Shown: positions 5,663 through 12,053 of the stretch, piece by piece | Layout: every line of letters starts with the position of its first letter | How positions within the stretch are numbered: the first letter of the stretch is position 1 | DNA from: JAYFRL01 sp034925905 | GTDB lineage: Bacteria > Bacillota > Clostridia > Lachnospirales > Anaerotignaceae | Length of the DNA: 13,487 nucleotides | Direction: 5' to 3' | Assembly (NCBI GenBank): GCA_034925905.1 | Contig: JAYFRL010000030.1 | Span: 1-13,487, forward strand | Made by a program: the position numbers and the translations under genes | Notes under the pieces: model-generated | Databases searched by the model: none | Seen by the model: the letters and a program-made list of their open reading frames with translations, nothing else | Told to the model about the DNA's origin: nothing

Positions 5663-6775
5663 ATGAAAAAACACAGGATATTAACACTAACACTTTCTTT
5701 GGCCCTTGCTCTTTGCGTGCTTATTTCCTCAGCCTATGCCGGTGAAATCAAAGAAGTTAAAGATATTCTAACTTATGATAAAGCCGTTCAGCTTGTAATA
5801 GCTAACGATTCGGATATAAAAGACCTTTTGGAATCCGTCCAGATAGCTGAGGATTTAAAACAACAGGCAGCCCAGACGGTTAATTCAGTTCGCGTGGGAA
5901 CGGGTCTTTTGGTTACCGATTCAACAACTGCCTCGCTTTTAAAAACAGTTATGAGTCTTGACACTTCTTTGGTGCAATCAGGCTATAACAAAAAAATATA
6001 TGAGCTTCAGGCTGAAAAAACTGTTAAATCCATGCTTTCAAGTATAATTTCAACAGAAGATAATATTGCTTATCTTAACAGCAGCTATACTGTTGCCTTA
6101 AAATCGCTTGCCAACGCCCATACATATCATTCCTTAGGCGTTATAACCGATTCTGAGCTTGATGAGGCAAGCCTTAGCGTTAAAAAGCTTAAAAGCTCAA
6201 TAGATTCTTTGTCAGTTTCCCTTGATGCAGCATATGCTTCGTTAAACAATGCTTTAGGCTATGAGGCTTCAAAAAGGTACACAATAGAATATAATCCCGA
6301 TTTTTCAGATTTTGAAATGAATACGGATTTGGAAAGCTATATTTCATCAAAGCTTTCAACCGACCCTTATTTGAAAATACTTGATGCCACAATAACAAAC
6401 GCAGAAATGAGCTTAAACCTTTACGTTTACGATGCAACGTCAACAGACAGCTATAAACAACGCGAATATAATTTGAATTCCGCTGAAAGAACGTATAAAT
6501 CAGTTAAAGATGGTTTTGGAGAAGGAATGCGCAGGCTTTATGCCCTTATTTTATCCGAAGAAGCGTCAAACGAAACCCTTGCTTTGGAGCTTAGCCTTGC
6601 CGAAAAGGATCTTGAGACAGCGGAAATTAAATATGATCTCGGGCTTATAACCAAGCTTGATCTTGAAAACGCAAAGCTTGCCGTTACATCAAAAGAAATG
6701 GAACTTAAAACAAATACGTTCGACCATGATTTGAATGTTTATATGCTTAAGAATCCTTCAATGCTTTCAAGCTAA
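5663..6775 (+). CDS. TolC-family (outer-membrane-efflux-like) coiled-coil exported protein
   Basis: A 370-residue protein with a signal peptide (1-26, cleavage after AYA) and long heptad-rich helices. Two related segments match the internal TolC repeat: AHTYHSLGVITDSELDEASL in the first half and AEIKYDLGLITKLDLENAKL in the second, each followed by a coiled coil. This is the duplicated helical-hairpin plan of the TolC family. It is shorter than proteobacterial TolC (about 470 aa), and I see no obvious beta-barrel strands. In a monoderm Clostridium there is no outer membrane to span, and no HlyD-type adaptor or ABC/RND pump is adjacent, so a classical efflux role is unlikely. An envelope-associated or stalk-partner role is inference. 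AGAGGA lies before the ATG. It is the second and last gene of the operon. Confidence 0.75.
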   Translation: MKKHRILTLTLSLALALCVLISSAYAGEIKEVKDILTYDKAVQLVIANDSDIKDLLESVQIAEDLKQQAAQTVNSVRVGTGLLVTDSTTASLLKTVMSLDTSLVQSGYNKKIYELQAEKTVKSMLSSIISTEDNIAYLNSSYTVALKSLANAHTYHSLGVITDSELDEASLSVKKLKSSIDSLSVSLDAAYASLNNALGYEASKRYTIEYNPDFSDFEMNTDLESYISSKLSTDPYLKILDATITNAEMSLNLYVYDATSTDSYKQREYNLNSAERTYKSVKDGFGEGMRRLYALILSEEASNETLALELSLAEKDLETAEIKYDLGLITKLDLENAKLAVTSKEMELKTNTFDHDLNVYMLKNPSMLSS

Positions 6776-6787
6776 CCATAATCATGA

Positions 6788-6815
6788 TACCCATTAAATG
6801 GGTAGTTTTCTGTTT
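6788..6815 (+). terminator. First of two terminators after the TolC-like gene
   Basis: TACCCAT (6788-6794) pairs perfectly with ATGGGTA (6798-6804) around a 3-nt loop and is followed by GTTTTCTGTTTT, 12 bp after the stop codon. The U-tract is interrupted, so it may be leaky. Confidence 0.5.
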
Positions 6816-6847
6816 TGCACGCTCTGCGTACTCAACTATTGAAGTCA

Positions 6848-6880
6848 TAAAAAAAGAGGCTTTTAGCCTCTTTTTTTTAT
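6848..6880. terminator. Bidirectional terminator between convergent genes
   Basis: GAGGCT and AGCCTC flank a TTT loop. The stem is extended by A7 on the left and T8 on the right, so both strands have a GC arm followed by a U-run. It serves the TolC-like gene on the plus strand and the 6894-7394 gene on the minus strand. Confidence 0.88.
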
Positions 6881-6893
6881 CCATATTTTTTGA

Positions 6894-7394
6894 TTAGCGT
6901 TTAATCCTTCTCATTCCGTAGCCCATATCTATAAGAATATTTGCAAGGGTATGCAGCCTTTCGGATATCATTTCATCGTCCCTTGAAAGAACATTATAAA
7001 AAAGCGTTATGTCTTCATCTATATTTTCGTTTTCAGTGCAAACTTCAACGTCCATTGCCGCACCTTGTATCCCAACCCTGCCTATGCCCGGATTTTTTTC
7101 GTCATAAAGCTTTTCATAGCGATATGCCTCTTTGAAATATTCCTTGGTTTTGCAGATTAAAATGGCAAGGTCTATAACCCTGTGCAGGGGCATTTCTTCA
7201 GACTGCCTCGACCATTTTTCACCGGTATGCCGCCATATTTTAGCTGAAATTTCAACCTTCCCTCTGTCGTTCCACTGCGCAAGACCTAAAGAAAGGCCCT
7301 TAGCATCAGTATTCCCCGCCATTCTTCCGTCTATTTCTTCATAATTCTCGGAAACTATAACAGGCTTATGCCGTAAGCTCGTAGGTATTTTCAT
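6894..7394 (-). CDS. Conserved protein of unknown function (DUF6530-like)
   Basis: A 166-residue soluble protein, pI near neutral, with no signal peptide or membrane segment. It contains distinctive stretches such as IVSENYEEIDGRMAG (13-27), LSLGLAQWNDRGKVEISAKI (35-54) and GEKWSRQSEEMPLHRVIDLA (58-77). From memory these resemble a clostridial family filed under a DUF number (possibly DUF6530). I cannot confirm the accession and know no activity. The W-rich first half and conserved charged residues suggest a binding or catalytic domain rather than a structural protein. The ATG at 7394 follows AGAAGGA. It is transcribed alone from a near-consensus promoter that overlaps tandem repeats and ends at a bidirectional terminator, so it is probably a regulated monocistronic gene. 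Confidence 0.7.
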   Translation of the reverse strand: MKIPTSLRHKPVIVSENYEEIDGRMAGNTDAKGLSLGLAQWNDRGKVEISAKIWRHTGEKWSRQSEEMPLHRVIDLAILICKTKEYFKEAYRYEKLYDEKNPGIGRVGIQGAAMDVEVCTENENIDEDITLFYNVLSRDDEMISERLHTLANILIDMGYGMRRIKR

Positions 7395-7411
7395 AATTGT
7401 CCTTCTTTCTA

Positions 7412-7444
7412 TTTAGTAAATTAGTAAATTACTAAATTAGTATA
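7412..7444. repeat. Four tandem 8-bp units overlapping the -10 box and start point, operator-like
   Basis: Read on the plus strand, the region is four consecutive units: TTAGTAAA, TTAGTAAA, TTACTAAA, TTAGTATA. They create two overlapping palindromes, TTAGTAA-A-TTACTAA (7421-7435) and TACTAA-A-TTAGTA (7430-7442). The array runs from the -10 box of the minus-strand promoter across the predicted transcription start, where a bound repressor would block initiation. It lies about 95 bp upstream of the exoA promoter, so a role for exoA is less direct. Confidence 0.6.
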
Positions 7445-7467
7445 TCCCCGTTTTTTGATTTTGTCAA
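7439..7467 (-). promoter_or_regulatory. Near-consensus sigma-A promoter of the 6894-7394 gene
   Basis: Minus strand: perfect TTGACA (7467-7462), 17 bp spacer, TATACT (7444-7439, 5/6). The predicted start point is near 7432, giving a leader of about 38 nt. It is the best promoter in the window. Confidence 0.8.
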
Positions 7468-7534
7468 TATTTAATTATAAATAATTTGCAGGCAATAAAT
7501 ACATGCCGTTTTTATTCCACTTTAAGAGCGTTTA

Positions 7535-7543
7535 TGTTATACT
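7535..7543 (+). promoter_or_regulatory. Extended -10 promoter of exoA
   Basis: TGTTATACT (TGn plus TATACT) lies 22 bp upstream of the exoA start codon, with no recognisable -35. The predicted leader is very short, about 15 nt, with the CAGGAGG ribosome binding site immediately inside it. Confidence 0.5.
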
Positions 7544-7565
7544 TAAAAAACAGGAGGTTGGTATA

Positions 7566-8321
7566 ATGAAGATGATTTCTTGGAATGTAAACGGGCTTCG
7601 CGCATGCGTTGGAAAAGGATTCCTTGAATATTTTAAGGACACTAATGCGGATATCTTTTCCGTTCAGGAAACAAAGATGCATGAGCACCAGCTTGATATT
7701 GACATGGAAGGATATTTTAAATATTTTAATTCAGCCGAGAAAAAAGGTTATTCGGGTGTTGCCGTGTTCACAAAAAAAAAGCCCTTAAGCATATTTTATG
7801 GTCTTGGAATAGAAAAACACGACAATGAAGGACGTCTCATAACCCTTGAATTTGAAAATTTTTATCATATAACCGAATACACTCCAAATTCACAGGAAAA
7901 GCTGGCGCGTCTGCCATATAGAATGGAATGGGAAGACGCAAGGCGCGGGTATATATCCGAGCTTGCCAAAAAAAAGCCGGTTATAATATGTGGAGACTTA
8001 AATGTTGCGCATAATGAAACAGACCTTAAAAATCCTGCTTCAAACAGAAAAAACGCAGGTTTTTCTGATGAGGAAAGAGAAAAATTTTCACTGCTGCTTG
8101 AAAGCGGGTTCACAGACACTTTCAGGTTTTTCTACCCAGATATAACCGGAGTATATTCCTGGTGGAGCTACCGTTTTAACGCAAGACAAAACAACGCAGG
8201 CTGGCGTATAGACTATTTCCTTGTTTCAAAGGATCTTAACAAAAAACTCAAGGACGCAAAGATACATATGGACGTATTTGGTTCGGACCACTGCCCTGTT
8301 GAGCTTGAAATAGATTTGTAA
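7566..8321 (+). CDS. exoA: Exonuclease III / AP endonuclease
   Basis: DNA base-excision repair enzyme that incises 5' to abasic sites and has 3'-5' exonuclease/3'-phosphatase activity on double-stranded DNA. At 251 aa it is the standard size. Catalytic motifs of the exo-endo-phosphatase fold are all present: WNVNGLRA (6-13, Asn7), QETK with metal-binding Glu35, YTPNSQ (105-110), GDLNVAH (143-149, Asp144/Asn146), YSWWSYRFNARQNNAGWRID (197-216), and GSDHCP (239-244, Asp241/His242). An in-frame ATG at 7503 exists, but the ATG at 7566 has CAGGAGGT in front of it and gives the family N-terminus. The gene is followed 17 bp later by the DUF4177 gene with no terminator between them. Confidence 0.95.
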   Translation: MKMISWNVNGLRACVGKGFLEYFKDTNADIFSVQETKMHEHQLDIDMEGYFKYFNSAEKKGYSGVAVFTKKKPLSIFYGLGIEKHDNEGRLITLEFENFYHITEYTPNSQEKLARLPYRMEWEDARRGYISELAKKKPVIICGDLNVAHNETDLKNPASNRKNAGFSDEEREKFSLLLESGFTDTFRFFYPDITGVYSWWSYRFNARQNNAGWRIDYFLVSKDLNKKLKDAKIHMDVFGSDHCPVELEIDL

Positions 8322-8338
8322 TAAAGGAGAGTATATGT

Positions 8339-8521
8339 ATGCGATATGAATATGTAACTGTAAAAACAGGAAGATTTATAGGCGCAAAATGCATGGAACA
8401 CAAAGAAATAATTGATGAATATGCATTAAAAGGCTTTAGATATGTCGGCTTTATTCCAACAATTATGAACGATTACGGAAAAATAAAAGAACTTGATTTG
8501 ATTTTTGAAATAAAAGAATAA
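8339..8521 (+). CDS. DUF4177 small protein
   Basis: A 60-residue soluble protein. The pattern YEYVTVKTG, HKEIIDEYALKGFRYVGFIP, IKELDLIFE is that of DUF4177, a family of unknown function with a small alpha/beta fold (YEYV strand, IIDEYA helix, YVGFIP and LIFE strands). Nearly the whole protein is the domain. The ATG at 8339 follows AAAGGAG by 8 nt. An overlapping ATG at 8335 hits a stop after four codons. It is the second cistron after exoA and ends 2 bp before the T-run/A-run of a strong terminator. Co-transcription with exoA says little about its job, since DUF4177 genes occur in many contexts. Confidence 0.82.
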   Translation: MRYEYVTVKTGRFIGAKCMEHKEIIDEYALKGFRYVGFIPTIMNDYGKIKELDLIFEIKE

Positions 8522-8522
8522 T

Positions 8523-8561
8523 AAAAAAGCTATATCCTTTAAAAGGATATAGCTTTTTTAT
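8523..8561. terminator. Bidirectional terminator between DUF4177 and the CoA-transferase
   Basis: AGCTATATCC and GGATATAGCT form a perfect 10-bp stem around TTTAAAA. It is extended by A6 on the left and T6 on the right, ending both convergent transcripts. It overlaps the stop-codon neighbourhood of both genes. Confidence 0.9.
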
Positions 8562-9865
8562 TATATTAAAATATTCATTTTTCTTGCTTCAAATGTCAAT
8601 TCCTCACGGAATTTCGGATGGGCTATTGATATAAGCTCTCTCGTTCTTTGCCTTAAGGTTTTTCCTCTGAGCCTTGCTGCCCCATACTCAGTAACAATGT
8701 ATTCAACATCGGTTTTAAGCGTTGTAACAACAGCTCCGGGAGTAAGCATAGGCTTTATTTTTGAAACTGTTCCGCCTTTTACAGTTGAATTCATGGCTAT
8801 AAAACTTTTCCCGCCTGGAGAAAGATAGCAGCCTCTAACAAAATCAACCTGACCGCCTGTTCCGCTTATGTTTTTCGGACCAACCGATTCGGAACATACC
8901 TGACCCCAAAAATCGACTTCCACACATGAATTGACAGAAACAAAATTGTCAAACTTTCCTATTACGTAAGGATCATTTACATATTCACCGCCACGGAATT
9001 GAACGCTTGGATTCTCATCCAAAAAATCATACATCCTTTTTGTGCCTAGTGCAAAAGCACACATTGTTATTCCACGGTCGATATTCTTTTTTGAGTTATT
9101 GACAACACCTGATTCAATCAAATCTATCATGCTTTCGCAAAACATTTCCGTGTGAAGCCCTAGATCCTTTTTGTTCGTCATGCACTTTCCTACTGCATCC
9201 GGTATCCCTCCTATTCCAAGCTGGAGAGTGGCTCCGTCTGGAATAAGCTCTGCTATAGTCTGGCCTATAATCATATCGTCATCAGATATAGGCGGGCTTG
9301 GCAGCTCTGGAAGGTCATATGAACACTCACAAAGAGCCGTAACCTGGGAAATATGCACAATATTGGTTCCATATGTTCTAGGCATCCTATCATTGACTTC
9401 CAAGAAAACATACCTCGCCATCTTTAATTGTGCCAAAACTTCAACGGCTGAAACTCCAACTGAAAAATACCCATGCCTATCCATCGGGGATACCATGGCA
9501 TAAAAAACGTCAACCTTATGCATTTCTTCTTCCCATATACGAGGAATTTGCCCTAAATGACAGGGCATAACATCATATAACCCCTTTTGAACGCCCTTCC
9601 TTGAATTTGGTCCTGAAAACCAAGAAACATGCGCATATTTTTCCGCTATATCTTCTTCAACATAAGCCGCTGGGAAAGTTAATAAAGAGTGATGCTGAAT
9701 TCCCCAAATGTCTTCCCGTCTTACTTTCTCCCCGACAGCCTTTGCAATAATGATGGGCTGAGCAACGCATGTAGGCGCGGCACAAACAAAGCCAGATTCA
9801 AAATATTCAGCTATTTGCTCCGGGGTTTTAAGTTTTTGTTTGTACATCTCTTGCACATCTAACAT
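8561..9865 (-). CDS. Acetyl-CoA hydrolase/transferase-family CoA-transferase (4-hydroxybutyrate/butyrate type)
   Basis: A 434-residue cytosolic class I CoA-transferase that swaps CoA between acetyl-CoA and a carboxylic acid (4-hydroxybutyrate, butyrate, propionate or similar) through a glutamyl-CoA intermediate, a fermentation step in anaerobes. Features are LQLGIGGIPDAVGKCM (215-230), GLHTEM with the probable catalytic Glu240 (Glu238 in Clostridium aminobutyricum 4-hydroxybutyrate CoA-transferase, from memory), VNDPYVIGKFDNFVSVNSCVEVD (as two motifs around 296-318), SGTGGQVDFVRG (334-345), and TEYGAARLRGKT (392-403). The length fits AbfT/butyryl-CoA:acetate transferase (about 440). The ATG at 9865 follows AAAGGAG. 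It stands alone between a terminator and a 148-bp spacer, with no dehydrogenase or dehydratase partner, so the acid it activates cannot be read from context. Confidence 0.88.
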   Translation of the reverse strand: MLDVQEMYKQKLKTPEQIAEYFESGFVCAAPTCVAQPIIIAKAVGEKVRREDIWGIQHHSLLTFPAAYVEEDIAEKYAHVSWFSGPNSRKGVQKGLYDVMPCHLGQIPRIWEEEMHKVDVFYAMVSPMDRHGYFSVGVSAVEVLAQLKMARYVFLEVNDRMPRTYGTNIVHISQVTALCECSYDLPELPSPPISDDDMIIGQTIAELIPDGATLQLGIGGIPDAVGKCMTNKKDLGLHTEMFCESMIDLIESGVVNNSKKNIDRGITMCAFALGTKRMYDFLDENPSVQFRGGEYVNDPYVIGKFDNFVSVNSCVEVDFWGQVCSESVGPKNISGTGGQVDFVRGCYLSPGGKSFIAMNSTVKGGTVSKIKPMLTPGAVVTTLKTDVEYIVTEYGAARLRGKTLRQRTRELISIAHPKFREELTFEARKMNILI

Positions 9866-9937
9866 ATCTTTTCTCCTTTAAAAATTATATATTTATAATA
9901 ATACTATACATAATACGCTAACATATTTTTGATTTAT

Positions 9938-9949
9938 TGTATAGCACAA
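9938..9949 (-). promoter_or_regulatory. Possible extended -10 promoter of the CoA-transferase with a TTGT/ACAA palindrome
   Basis: Minus strand TGCTATACA (9946-9938) has the extended -10 form, about 75 bp upstream of the start codon, with no good -35. It lies inside TTGT-N5-ACAA (9937-9949). The palindrome is too short for a Rex site. Confidence 0.3.
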
Positions 9950-10013
9950 AATTAAATACACAATCATTTTTAGGTATTTTATATAAATACACTTTATATG
10001 CCAACCAAAAGTA

Positions 10014-10460
10014 TCAGTCCATTTTTAAAAGCTCTATGCCTGCCTCTTCCAATATACTCATTGAGAGCTTGTCAGGATATTCGCCTCTATAAACTATTTT
10101 TTTAATTCCTGCATTAACAAGCATTTTTGCACATATAACACAAGGCTGAAGTGTAACATAAAGCGTTGCTCCTTCCGTGCTTATCCCGAATTTTGCAGCT
10201 TGTATTATTGCATTTTGCTCCGCGTGCAGTGCACGGCAAAGCTCATGCCTTTCTCCCGAAGGTATTTTTAAGGATTCCCTGTAACAGCCGCCCATATCTA
10301 TACAATGCCTAAGACCGGAAGGCGCCCCGTTATATCCCGTGGTTATTATCCTGTTGTCTCTTACTATAACCGCGCCTACATGACGTCTTAAACAGGTTGA
10401 CCTTGTTTTAACCATTTCGGCTATTTCCATAAAATATTCGTTCCATCCTGTGCGTTCCAC
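10014..10460 (-). CDS. comEB: dCMP deaminase (ComEB family)
   Basis: Zinc-dependent cytidine/deoxycytidylate deaminase that converts dCMP to dUMP for thymidylate synthesis. At 148 aa it is a normal single-domain member. The zinc site is complete: LHAEQNAI (78-85) with zinc-binding His79 and catalytic Glu81, and QPCVIC (105-110) with Cys107 and Cys110. GYNGAPSGLRHC (42-53) is the dCMP-deaminase N-terminal signature that separates it from tRNA and guanine deaminases. The start is GTG at 10460 with GGAGGAG 5 nt before it; no ATG with a ribosome binding site is nearby. It follows mscL by 14 bp and is probably co-transcribed. The name ComEB is positional in Bacillus and does not imply a role in competence. 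Confidence 0.93.
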   Translation of the reverse strand: MERTGWNEYFMEIAEMVKTRSTCLRRHVGAVIVRDNRIITTGYNGAPSGLRHCIDMGGCYRESLKIPSGERHELCRALHAEQNAIIQAAKFGISTEGATLYVTLQPCVICAKMLVNAGIKKIVYRGEYPDKLSMSILEEAGIELLKMD

Positions 10461-10474
10461 AATGTCTCCTCCAA

Positions 10475-10927
10475 TTAATTAAGCTCAGAAGTGCAGTTTG
10501 GGCACCTTGTGGCTTCTATGTTTATTTCACTCTTACAGAATGGGCAAAGCTTAGTTGTGGGAGCGACAGGTGCTGCTTCTTCTTTTTTCTTAAACTTTGC
10601 AATCTGCTTAATCATCAAAAATATAACAAACGCTATTATAACAAAATCTAAAACCTGGGCTATAAAAAGGCCATAATTTATTGTTGCAACTCCCGCTTCA
10701 GCGGCGGCTTCCATAGATTCATATGTATTCCCATCCATAGCTATAAAAAGCTTTGTAAAATCAATACCATTTGTAAGTGTGCTTATAACAGGCATTATTA
10801 TGTCACTAACCAATGAAGCTACTATTTTCCCAAACGCTCCGCCGATTATAACACCGACAGCCATATCTACAACATTCCCTTTAACAGCAAATTCTTTAAA
10901 TTCACTCACGGTCTTTTTTAAACTCAT
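10475..10927 (-). CDS. mscL: Large-conductance mechanosensitive channel MscL with C-terminal zinc ribbon
   Basis: Pentameric membrane channel that opens under membrane tension to release solutes during hypo-osmotic shock. Residues 1-110 are a standard MscL: amphipathic N-terminus, VKGNVVDMAVGVIIGGAFGK (15-34, the pore-lining TM1 with the glycine-rich gate), an extracellular loop (about 50-82), TM2 (about 84-108), and the basic KKEE junction. In place of the usual C-terminal helix bundle, residues 128-146 form a zinc ribbon, CPFCKSE...CPNC (Cys128, 131, 142, 145), as in several clostridial MscL proteins. The ATG at 10927 follows GGAGGG. It is the first gene of a probable mscL-comEB operon. Confidence 0.94.
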   Translation of the reverse strand: MSLKKTVSEFKEFAVKGNVVDMAVGVIIGGAFGKIVASLVSDIIMPVISTLTNGIDFTKLFIAMDGNTYESMEAAAEAGVATINYGLFIAQVLDFVIIAFVIFLMIKQIAKFKKKEEAAPVAPTTKLCPFCKSEINIEATRCPNCTSELN

Positions 10928-10965
10928 AAAATCCCTCCGTAATATTATAAATATTTTTCAACATA

Positions 10966-10994
10966 AGTATAGCATATCATACAAAATATGTAAT
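10966..10994 (-). promoter_or_regulatory. Promoter of mscL-comEB
   Basis: Minus strand: ATTACA (10994-10989, 4/6), 17-bp spacer, TATACT (10971-10966) preceded by TGC, so an extended -10. It is about 39 bp upstream of the mscL start codon. Confidence 0.6.
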
Positions 10995-11043
10995 TATTTT
11001 TATGGATTCTGATATCATATCTCGCACATATAACATATGCCCC

Positions 11044-11073
11044 AAAAACAAACAGCCCTTACACCTGTTTGTT
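11044..11073 (-). terminator. Terminator of the P-loop/radical-SAM unit
   Basis: On the minus strand AACAAACAG and CTGTTTGTT form a 9-bp stem with a 9-nt loop, and the T-rich flank continues as TTT before GGG. It lies 35 bp after the radical-SAM stop codon. The U-tract is short. Confidence 0.6.
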
Positions 11074-11107
11074 CTTACTCTTTATATTTAAGTTTGATTT
11101 GTTAAAA

Positions 11108-12052
11108 TCACATGTTCTTATATTCCTTAACGGCTTTGCCTCCCAAATAATCAAAAAGATCGCCCTGGCAAATTCCTCTTTCAAGCATTTTTGCGCATAT
11201 TTCATCATGTATTTTCCACCAGCTCATGCCCCAGTTTGCAAAAAGCGTATCCTCAAGAGGTGCGCGCCCTATCAGCCTTTCAACAGCTATATCCGGAGAA
11301 AGATACCTTAAAAAAAGCATAACTCTTTCTTCATATTCAGAAAAAGAGCATATAAAAAGCTCACCTTTCTCATAAAGCGCAGCAAGCTCAGTCCCTTTTT
11401 CAATATAAAGCGCATGCAGCTTAACAAAATCCGTGCCTAACGCCGATATTATTTTTGCGGCTTCAACAGCGTCTTCATCTTCGTCCCAGGGAAGATTCAA
11501 AATAAGATGGGTGCATATCTGAAAGCCGTATTCTTTTATTCTTAAAACAGCATCTATATACTCAGCAATTGAATGACCTCTGTTTATATTCTTAAGAGTT
11601 CTTAGGTTCACGCTTTGAAGGCCAAGCTCAATGGTTATTTCGGTTCCAAAACCAAATTTTATTTCTTTTAGTGCGTCAAGATACTCAAAAGATATGCAAT
11701 CAGGCCTTGTGGAAACCGCAATTTCCGAAACCCCAAATATGGCAGCTTCTTTAATATAGGCTTTAAAACTGCTAAGAGGCATATATGTGTTCGTAAAGCT
11801 CTGGAAATAAGCTATAAATTTATTTGCCTTGTATTTTTCACCTATATAATTTTTATTAATCTCAAGCTGTTTAGTCACAGAAAAGGCGCCCAGATTTTCA
11901 AATCCAGCGCCTGAAATGCCGCAGTAAATACAGCCCCTGCCGCCGTTTTCCCTGTTTGGACAAGAAATGGGAAGGCTTATGGGAAGTTTGTATGTTTTTT
12001 CTTTGTATTTTTGCTTTAAATATTTAGAATAACGGTAATAAACTTCTTCCAT
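11108..12052 (-). CDS. Radical SAM protein, TIGR01212 (YtqA/YhcC) family
   Basis: A 314-residue iron-sulfur enzyme of the YtqA/YhcC branch of radical SAM proteins. The cluster motif is SCPNRENGGRGCIYC (30-44; Cys31, Cys41, Cys44), with the long CX9CX2C spacing and CPNR lead characteristic of TIGR01212. FQSFTNTY (83-90) is the SAM-contact strand, STRPDCIS (114-121) and ELGLQS (142-147) are further family signatures, and the C-terminal third (about 210-314) is the family's own extension. B. subtilis YtqA has been linked to wobble-uridine modification (MnmL, partner of MnmM/YtqB); that assignment is from memory and its transfer here is inference, since no ytqB is adjacent. The ATG at 12052 follows the upstream stop by 1 bp, with a GGAG 14 nt before it, so translation is coupled. 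Confidence 0.88.
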   Translation of the reverse strand: MEEVYYRYSKYLKQKYKEKTYKLPISLPISCPNRENGGRGCIYCGISGAGFENLGAFSVTKQLEINKNYIGEKYKANKFIAYFQSFTNTYMPLSSFKAYIKEAAIFGVSEIAVSTRPDCISFEYLDALKEIKFGFGTEITIELGLQSVNLRTLKNINRGHSIAEYIDAVLRIKEYGFQICTHLILNLPWDEDEDAVEAAKIISALGTDFVKLHALYIEKGTELAALYEKGELFICSFSEYEERVMLFLRYLSPDIAVERLIGRAPLEDTLFANWGMSWWKIHDEICAKMLERGICQGDLFDYLGGKAVKEYKNM

Positions 12053-12053
12053 T

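Noticed and set aside
5663..6775. TolC-like gene as evidence of a diderm organism
   Set aside because: No other outer-membrane gene is in the window, no beta-barrel strands are apparent, and the rest is typical of monoderm Clostridia.
7503..7565. Longer exoA with start at 7503
   Set aside because: No ribosome binding site; the extended -10 promoter at 7535 would lie inside it. The start at 7566 has CAGGAGGT.
9937..9949. TTGT-N5-ACAA as a Rex redox-repressor site
   Set aside because: Rex sites need TTGTTAA-N4-TTAACAA-like 18-mers; this one is 13 bp and lacks the inner bases.
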